From positions 25,335,434 to 25,399,433 of the forward strand of contig OY986969.1 of the NCBI GenBank assembly GCA_963920575.1: a stretch of 64,000 nt of DNA, written 5' to 3'. The notes under the pieces are model-generated. The model made no database searches. It saw only the letters and a list, made by a program, of their open reading frames with translations, and was not told the origin of the DNA. Every line of letters starts with the position of its first letter. Position 1 is the stretch's first letter. Positions 56,371-64,000 of this stretch are shown here, one piece after another. This stretch comes from Narthecium ossifragum (Eukaryota > Streptophyta > Magnoliopsida > Dioscoreales > Nartheciaceae). Both the position numbers and the translations under genes were made by a program.

Positions 56371-58023
56371 TTATTCCTCTTTCTAGTTCCAGACATGAAA
56401 AGTTCAGTGCACCACAATGATTTATATGCTGCACCCTAGGGATAACTGTGCAATGCACATTTCACATTGCTTCTCCCGAGCATATATAAATTTTTTCAAT
56501 ATGACAGTAAACAATGCTGAAAATTTAGTTTAGATATCACAGGCCAACAAATGGAAAAAAGAAATGATCTGCTTACATGGCCACCTAGCTGCACATCCAC
56601 TCAATCGGTACCCCAATCGTGACCCAATGGAAAATGGGTTCCACCAAAATGTGGAATTGTAGGCTCTTAGGGGATTGGAGTATAGATCTAGTCTGCAGTT
56701 TGGACTATATCTGACAAATAAACCGTTGCATGTTTTTTGATTCATTATGGGGTTAGACATGAACTTTCTCGGAGGCTTCCCATATACAAGCACATCTTTC
56801 TGGTTTGAAAACCTCATGACTTGCAATACTCAGTACTGGTTTATTTTTTTTCAGGAAGTTTCTGTGAAAGATGCAAGAAGCTTCTAATTAGTCCGTACAA
56901 AATATGTATTATTGGTTGAGGTCCTCCAAGAATAACGTGGTGCGAAATCCATCAAGAGAACCATTGGCCAATTTTCAACAAGAAAGTTCATCATTTGTTT
57001 CCTCCAAATCCTAGTAAACGCCCTGCCTTCCATCAAAACATTTTTATGTGGATGAATTCAGCTTTTGAAAAAAAAAATCACCTTGCTTTGAAAGTGATTG
57101 ACAAAAGAGACGCTACGCAGATCGACAAACAAGTCTGATAAACGAATCTATCTGATTCTCCTGGTCACGTTCAGATCACAGGTTCTTTCACGCCACCTTC
57201 ATTAGCATTAATCCACGTTATATTACATGTCCAAGTTTGTCAATTGGGTCTCCTTTTCCTAGAACACATACATGTAGTGATGTAGAACTCTTCGACTGTT
57301 GACACTGAGTTTAGTCGTCCGAAGTAGTCGCAATTTTTTTCCTCATTTGGTTCATTGCATGCCCCGAGATTTCCTTGAATTCTTCTTTAGTTGTCCATCG
57401 CATCTCACTATGTTCTATAAAAGCTTTTTGCAAAGTTTGATTTTGAAAAATGATCGCAAATTTTAATTTCATAAAATGATGTCCCTATCTCTTCCAGTAT
57501 GAGCTTAATATTTCCTGAACATTAAAGATTTGAACCCTTTTATTCTTGTTTGCTTTATCGCAGGATAGCATTTTCCTCGGAGATGCCACTTTTTTTGAGA
57601 GCCACACAGACCCTTAGCACCTCCTCTGGGTTGAGAGAGTTCCACCTGGGCTGTGTCACACTCCATGCTCAGTGTGTCTGTCCAAGTAGGCATAGGACAA
57701 AATGGCAAAACAAGTTTCTTTTCCTTAGAATACTGGTTGATCCTGCGATTCTCTACACATACACCATTGAATTCAACTAAGAATCATTGGATATAGGAAA
57801 ATTAGAAGCACAAGGACCACTGACAGGTTTCATATAACTGCAACATCTTACAAAATCTTCTTCTGTTTTTCCTCGAGTAGAACATCTTACTAAATCTTGC
57901 CAAATAACATCTCTTATTGATATTATGATGCTAAATGTTCTTAAGTTACAACACAACAATGGTAACAAAAAGATGTCCTAATTAACAAGATGATATCTAC
58001 TGCAGTTGGTAGCAATCCATCTC
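56371..58023. other. Intergenic, no gene recognised
   Basis: AT-rich DNA upstream of the glyoxalase gene and downstream of PsbS. Open frames at 56530-56826 and 57505-57780 on either strand have no recognisable domain. No delimited repeat. Confidence 0.5.
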
Positions 58024-59103
58024 TTATTCCTTTTCTTCATCGGTGACAAACTTGCCGGAGCCGGGATTCAACGCCGCGAAGAAGAAGAAGATGACGTTGA
58101 ACAACACAAGCGGCTCGATTTCACCGATGGGCACTCCTGTCTCGATGTTCAGCTGTGCAAGAGCTCCCTTTCCTGTTATTATCTCCCCAATTATAGAGAA
58201 AGCGATACCCAACTGTGCCAGCCTTCCCACAAAGAGCTCATTCGACTTTGTGAATCCGAACAGTGGCCCTTCAAAACCAAGACATCAGATGAACAATGTC
58301 ACTTACAAGTTTGAAGCCAAACTTAGAGTGAGAGAAAACTTGGTTTGTGGATTACCTCCTTCCTTGAGTCCTAAAGCAGATCTCAAACCCTTCCCAGGAG
58401 CAATGACAGCCCTATCAAGTCCTGTGGCAGGAGTGGGGTCATCCACGAATTTTCCTCTGTCACCTAAAGCTCCTATGGCTCCAAGAAGAGTAAAGAGGAT
58501 GAAGAAGAGCAGCAGAGGTTCAGCCTCATAGATGGGTATCCCTGTTTCCAAGTTCAGCTGTGACAGAATCCCCTTGCCAGTTACTGCTTCTCCTAGTAAA
58601 GATGCCTGCAGGTGAAAAATATGCATAAATGCATGCCTAGTGTGCTCAGTTTTCATGTTATATTACTGAAAACAAGCTGATATAGAGAAGAGCAGAGTGC
58701 ACTCACTGCGAAGCCAATCATGGCGACACGGCCAACGAAGAGCTCATTCTGCTTGGTGAAACCAATGCCACCTGAGGTGCCAAAGATGCCATCCTCAACC
58801 TTTAACTTGCTCTCAACCTGTCAACAAACTAAAGTTAGTGTCTGCAGCTAATGTTTCAGAGACGTGACACTATTTTAAATTGCAGACCTTCTTTGGTGGA
58901 GCCTTGGTTTTAGACTTGAAGAGGGCTACAGTAGGGGCATAAGGGGAGGAGGAAGCAGGGAGCTGGTGGCGAGACGATGGCGGGAGGATGGCATGAGAGA
59001 AGGGTGACTGGCGAAGGCGACGGAGCTGAGACTGGAGCGATGGATCTCTGTTGAAGTCCAAGAGAACTCCTCCAGTGCTGGACATGAGCATGGATTGAGC
59101 CAT
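58024..59103 (-). CDS. PSBS: Photosystem II 22-kDa protein PsbS, chloroplast (273 aa)
   Basis: Four exons in phase on minus: 58888-59103 (ATG at 59103), 58707-58817, 58356-58605 and 58024-58268 (822 bases). After a transit peptide (about 60-70 residues, Ser/Arg rich) come the two tandem LHC-like halves: FTKQNELFVGRVAMIGFAAS with LNLETGIPIYEAEPLLLFF, and FTKSNELFVGRLAQLGIAFS with LNIETGVPIGEIEPLVLFN. Each half supplies two of the four thylakoid helices. The lumenal Glu of each YEAEP/GEIEP loop, the pH-sensing pair needed for energy-dependent quenching (qE), is present. PsbS triggers photoprotective heat dissipation in the antenna. Introns are very short (70-101 bases). The gene is divergent from the coiled-coil gene at 59998. 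Confidence 0.98.
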
Positions 59104-59997
59104 GGCTTCTCTGTTCTTAGTTGTTCGATGTGGAGGTAAGTGTGAAGGGTTCTTTAAACAAAGGAGAAGGTGTGGTGCTTGGTTGAGCTGGGATGTGGAT
59201 AGGGTGTGTGGGCTGTGATGGGCAGCGGAGAGACCACGTTGGCAGGTTGGTATGAGTGAGATAACGCCATGGATGCTATGGTTATGAGTGCTTGAGATCT
59301 AAAGAAGTTGGCATGGAGTCAAGAGACATATGACCTTGTTGATGATGTAAGGGATACTTGGAACAATGTACACAGTCCATCTTGCATTGGCATTGAGATT
59401 TGAGAGTGAAGGGGCCATAGTGATGCTTAGAAGCTTTCTGATTTGGAATCGAATAATTCCTAAGAAAAATGCTCTAATGCCAAATATGGTTATTGGGTTC
59501 GAATCCCTTTTTTGATTTTTTTTATTATTAGTTAAGCTTTACTCTGGTTTAGCCGGGGTGCAAATTGCCTACATAATAGGATTTATTTTGCAAAGAAAAC
59601 CAGAAAAACAATAAGCGTGGAGCAAATTGCAAAACCAAATAAGACACGGGCCTTTTCGCAATATGGCTAATAAGAGAAGGGCTAATTTGCAAAAGACCAG
59701 ACAATATGATCGGATCCGGGTACGGGTCCTAGAAATGTTAGACCCGATAGGCTATTTGGATTTTGGAGGCACCCGTTTCCCCGTCGGCTCCGTCTCCGAG
59801 TCTCCGACCAAAGGCAAACCCCAAGGGGCGCGCGAGCTCGCTCCTCTCGTCTCAATAGGTACGGGATCCACGCCTGGCTACGGATCTTTCTTTCCTAATT
59901 GGTTGAGGAGATGTATGTTAGATGATCTATTTCATAGTAGCTAAGTTGAATCGAAGGATTCTAAGTTATAGCTCACTGTTTTGTGTTCTCCATTCAG
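59104..59997. other. Bidirectional region between PsbS and the coiled-coil gene
   Basis: A T-rich run with ATTATTAGTTAAGCTTTACT at about 59508-59545 is a further LINE 3'-end signature in minus orientation. The short open frame 59627-59944 has no domain and is probably leader DNA. A donor AATAG|GTACGG near 59860 and the acceptor CATTCAG ending at 59997 would form a leader intron directly before the start codon. Confidence 0.45.
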
Positions 59998-61788
59998 ATG
60001 GACAAATTGATTGAGTTCGGGAGAAAAGCTTGGTTCGTAGTTAGGGTATTGTCTGGATACGAGGAGAGGCGAATAAGATCGTATAGATTGCAGCTCCAGA
60101 AGCGAATCGAACAGGTAACCATCCAAATCCTAAGCTTGTGACGTTTATAGATTTGAGTTGATTGATCTGGCATTGTTTTGTGCATAGTTGTGTATAGGTT
60201 GAATTCGTCGGCTATTAAGTGGTTCTTGGAACACGAAAAGGAAAAATCCGGGTTTGACGACAATATGGTTTTGAAACCATAGAACCCTTGGTTTTGATGA
60301 TTTCTTCAAGACCACCAATGTCCCCGTTTTAGAGCATAATTGGAAGGAGAACCACAATTTATGTTCTTAAAATTTTATATGCAGATGACCCACTTTGGCA
60401 TGTTGGCCCTTGCATGTTACTATCCGTTGTTTATATTCCACATGCAACTGATGACTTCCTTATATTATGCTTTTCCTCAGGCTCTTTGTAAATTGTGTTA
60501 CTGGGGTTTACTTGTTCTGAATCTCTTTGTTCTTTCTAGGCACAAGCAAAGAAGCTTGAGTTGAGAAAGATACCTGAACAGACTATTCTATCTGAGGTTC
60601 GTCGTATGGTTGAGGAGATGCAATCGCTTAATCAGAAACTGGAAGAAACGGTAACTTCTCCATCAGGAAAATTTTATGCGCGCTATCAGTCAAGGCCTAA
60701 ATTGAATCGTCATCACTCAAGTCTCATTACAAAGGCATTAGATAATTTAATATCTAAGAGTAAGAAAGGTGGATATATTGGAAAGCTTTTGAACATGGTT
60801 ATACCATTCCAGGTTTTGTCTATTTAGTATTTAAAGTGATGCTCATGATATCCGAATCTAGCTCGTACCTTACTCATGTAACATTTGAGAAGATGTGCAT
60901 GTGCATTGTTGACAAGTGAGCAAAACATCTGAAAAGAATGAGAAACACCTGCTTTGCTTATCCTTAACATCTTATTACATAAGCAAAGACAGCCTTCCAT
61001 ACACTGGTTAGACTTAGGCGGTTAATGTGCATTTTCAAGAATTCCTATTACAATAATCATATATCTTTCCACATTGCTGCAGTAAGGTTCTTTTTATCTA
61101 ACTTCGTTTAAAATTGGTAGAAATGAACTACATGTTGAAATCGAATTTTGAAGGACAAAAGAGGGGGTACAACTTCGAAGTACCATTAAATATTTTTTTG
61201 GTTCTTTTGAAGATGTCAAGAAGTGGTCTAAGAATGGGTCCTTTCAGAATAGCTGCTTTTACTCCGTAATGAATAAGTTTGATCTTTCTAATAAAGTAGA
61301 TGCAGAAGCCACAACAAAACTGAAGCATGAATTGATTGATATCCTTGAACATTGACTGGGAATTGTAGAAGTTGAAGACATGAGAATCTATTATTATGAT
61401 GCACAAGAGATGATGACTTCAATTCGGTCTGCTCTTTTGTCTCGTTCATACCTCTCCTAATTGTTTTGTTGTTCTCCTTTTTTGTTGTTTCGATAGAAGG
61501 ATCCTTCAAAGTGTTATTTGCAATAGCTTTATGAATAACTCTGTGTCATTACCACAGGAAGCTGCAATAGAAGACTACTTCAAACCACTAGACAAAAATG
61601 CAGAGATTATAATGAACATGCAACTGGACAAGGAGGAGAAGCAAGTGAAGGAGATGATGAGGGCGATGCGTGAACAGGCCATGCAAGAGAAAGCAATGGC
61701 GGATAAGAAGGCAGTCGACAATGTAGATGTGAACCCCCAAACCAAAGATGCGTCATCCGCCTCCTCGGGCCATCAGCAGACTAATTGA
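59998..61788 (+). CDS. Short coiled-coil protein of unknown function (152 aa)
   Basis: Three exons in phase: 59998-60114, 60540-60650 and 61558-61788 (459 bases). The protein starts MDKLIEFGRKAWFVVRVLSG, a short amphipathic or weakly hydrophobic N-terminus followed by a basic stretch (EERRIRSYRLQLQKRIEQ). Next is a heptad-like helix (TILSEVRRMVEEMQSLNQKL) and a charged helix rich in Glu, Lys and Met (DKEEKQVKEMMRAMREQAMQ). The tail is Ser/Gln-rich and looks disordered. I do not recognise a named family. Consistent phase, good splice signals and coding-like composition support a real gene. In exon 2 the frame stays open into the intron to 60827, so a shorter read-through form is conceivable. 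Confidence 0.72.
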
Positions 61789-63780
61789 CTTTACACTAAG
61801 ATTTAGCATAAGTAAGACCTTAATGAAGGCATACCCTGCTTATTGCAGATGCAGATCAGAGAGCAATGAGTCTGTTAACAACCGTTCCAGAAAAATTTTG
61901 GTATTTATGACTTCACGAAAAAATCAAGTTTCTGTTAAATCCCAGCATTTTCTTGAGTGCTAGGTAGATGAAGAGGCAAAGCTAGGTCGGATAAAGAACC
62001 AAGATCGACATTTCTGATGTTTGGTAGAGAGAATGATGTGTCGTCATATGAGATGGGCTGTGGCCTGTGTTAGTTATACCATGTATGATAGCCTTTTCAT
62101 TTGTTGATTTAAGAGTGCAATATTTTCAGCAGGCTAAATATTTTCGTTCTTGACTGGTTATGAGTATTGTTGGACAGCATTTTTTTCATAAGAGCATTTT
62201 TTTTCATTTGCTTAGATGAGCCAAAAGGCTGGGTTTCTGATTAGGGACAGTTGAAACTTGAATATAATCCTTATGCTTTCCTGATGTATGAACTTATTCC
62301 TGGTCTCATGTTGAAATTTTTATTCTTCTTCCTAATCTAAAGGGCGGTTTTCAACTTCAAAACTGAGCTACTGAATAATAAATCTAAGCCAGAGTGGTTA
62401 TCTATACAACACTGTGGATGGTTTTTTCTTGAAGTGTAAAACATTTCTGACTTGAAATCATTTCTCACACCCTTACAGCTTACCTCTCTCCACTTTTCAT
62501 ACTACTCTCCATTACATCTTTTACTGATCCACTCAGGTTCCTTTCATAGTTTCATGCACTTGATCTTGCTTCCATCCTCCCTAATTTTACTGCACAACGT
62601 GTAGACAATAACTCAATTGTCAGAGATGAAAGAGGAGGGTGAACAAACTCAAGAGACTGAATGTCATGTGACAAGTAAATTTAAAACGCTAGGTAAAAAA
62701 ATACAGGTTTTTGAGACACATTCCAACAAGCACAGTGGGTCATTCAGTTTTTTACAACATTGGATGCAAGGGAACTTGTTCAAAATTCTTAGGAACAATC
62801 ATGTCATTGATGAGTTATATATTGCCGAATCACTTTTCCTAACTGATTCGTCCCTTATCCTCTATGAACATCATCATCGATATCACTTGCCACTTGTGAA
62901 TAAAATGCATGTCTCCTAAAATGAGAAATCTGGCAATTCTTAGAGACCCCAATTCTAATCAAAGAACAGCAAGGCAGAGGAGAAACATAGACATGAATTG
63001 AAGTAACTGACACCATCTATCATTGATTCCTTCCTTCTAAATTCAACAATTATCGCTGTCAAAGCAATCCAAACTCAAGAGGACATAAGTGAACAGGCGC
63101 ACAATACCTTACAATCCTTCCTTTGGGAAGATCAACACCAAGATAAATCTCACTATAGTGAAAATAAAATCTGCTAGCGAAAATTTACCTCTACAAGTAC
63201 AAGCAAATAACAAGAATAGCTATCTTCACAATCATCTCTAAGAAGAAAGAGTTACATACACTAAAGTGCTACCTGCACTGGCCAATCTTCTAACACTTCC
63301 CTTTCCACACAAGATATTCATGTCATTCATTGTTGCATCTAGAGCTCTTTGCAGCATAAACAGAAGGTGAATTCCTGATATAATTTTCATAACGCCCTAT
63401 GCATCGTCTTCAAAGAATGCTGAATCTCTTCAATACAAAGCTGATACACATTGATGCCATACAAAGCTGATACAAAGAATTCCAATGAAAGAAATCTTTA
63501 AAATAAACATGTGTACTAAAACAAATCAAAGCTACGATTAGTAGAATCAACATATAAGAATACCCATGAGGGGTTTGAATTGAATTTTTTTATTCCGGAA
63601 TACTGTAATGCAATTATGGGGTGTTTTACTATAAAAAAGACCCATCCGGTTGAACCACAACATTTAATGAGTGTCCTAAATGATCCTCAACTCAAATGCA
63701 GATGATATTATCAAAACAATATTAATGGGTAGGAAATTAAATATCACCAAATGGACAAAACTATTTAAATAGCAGCAAGA
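61789..63780. other. Intergenic, no gene recognised
   Basis: The 3' UTR of the coiled-coil gene is followed by about 1.8 kb of AT-rich DNA. The 100-residue open frame 62617-62919 has no recognisable content. No repeat delimited. Confidence 0.5.
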
Positions 63781-63799
63781 ACCCAGCCCCCATTTTCCC

Positions 63800-63935
63800 A
63801 ACCAAGTCACAGGGTGTTCCGCCGCCAATCTCTTCTTCTCCCAACCCCAGTCCACAGGGTGTTCCGCCGCCAACCTCTTTCTCGATCTTCGGCCACAGGG
63901 TGTTCTTCTCGCCGTCAAGCTCTTCTTCTCTCGAT
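63800..63935. repeat. Three imperfect tandem copies around CACAGGGTGTTCCGCCGCCA
   Basis: CACAGGGTGTTC starts at about 63808, 63851 and 63892 (spacings near 43 and 41). Each copy is followed by (CGCCG)CCAANCTCTT and TCTTC/TCGATCTTC. In a minus frame the copies read RLAAEHPV repeats (63676-63918). They may be the leader or first exon of a gene beyond the window edge, or a transposon interior. Confidence 0.7.
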
Positions 63936-64000
63936 CTTCAGCGGACTGGCAAAGACTGGTTTCCGGAGCTGGAGATCTTCAACTATAATGATACAGAATT

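Noticed and set aside
59627..59944. 105-residue plus open frame as an upstream exon
   Set aside because: No start context or domain; better explained as leader with an intron before the ATG at 59998.
62617..62919. 100-residue plus open frame
   Set aside because: No recognisable motif, AT-rich surroundings, no splice partners.

Overview
The window is nuclear DNA of a flowering plant, almost certainly a monocot outside the best-known cereals. Spliced genes with GT-AG introns encode plant-only proteins: PsbS, a plastid BASS transporter, a VND-type NAC factor, an NPH3 protein and a calcium-dependent protein kinase. Some genes (the AMT2 exons, the lectin kinase) are much more GC-rich than others (INTS3, BASS), as is common in monocots. 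I assign no species. The sequence is a draft: a run of exactly 200 N (883-1082) cuts the first gene.

I support twelve genes by reading exons with compatible phase. (1) STOP1-like C2H2 factor, minus, 5' half only and frameshifted (1083-1761). (2) BTB/NPH3 protein, minus (4207-6201). (3) VND-clade NAC factor, plus (11036-12276). (4) BASS-family plastid transporter, plus (14937-17998). (5) CPK4/11-type kinase, plus (22907-26622). (6) Integrator subunit 3 homologue, minus, one exon (27771-29231). (7) SPI-1-like inhibitor I9 protein, minus (33659-35570). (8) AMT2 ammonium transporter, minus (36136-40336). (9) Plastid fructose-bisphosphate aldolase, plus (45970-48230). (10) G-type lectin receptor kinase, plus, one exon (51551-54058). 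(11) Glyoxalase/VOC protein, minus (54847-56370). (12) PsbS, minus (58024-59103). A thirteenth short conserved-looking coiled-coil protein of unknown function lies on plus (59998-61788). These are ordinary housekeeping, photosynthesis, signalling and development genes with no operon-like logic. Some neighbours are convergent (CPK/INTS3, lectin kinase/glyoxalase) and one pair is divergent (PsbS and the coiled-coil protein).

The space between genes and the large introns are rich in transposable elements, and several can be delimited to the base. Four LINE-type retroposon insertions have target-site duplications (13340-14020, 19155-19884, 32791-33356, 43957-45561). The last is split by a hAT transposon with a 9-bp flanking duplication (44044-45033). 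A 3.4-kb Mutator-like element with long terminal inverted repeats (about 29372-32731) sits directly upstream of INTS3 and carries decayed plant-mobile-domain-like coding sequence. A second Mutator-like element (about 48805-51059) looks like a Pack-MULE carrying a 2-oxoglutarate dioxygenase fragment. There are Tourist-type MITEs with 3-bp duplications (20548-20774, 36780-36998, 37952-38343), a fold-back MITE (6655-6857), a possible Helitron 3' end (8449-8476), a possible SINE (43391-43522), tandem duplications and many AT, CT, G and C tracts.

I found no dramatic new system. The most notable points are the STOP1 frameshift beside the gap, the GC-AG intron and AT-repeat acceptor in the NAC gene, the nested transposons, the MULE at the INTS3 promoter, the dioxygenase capture, and a MITE whose interior is a tandem array resembling its own terminal motif.
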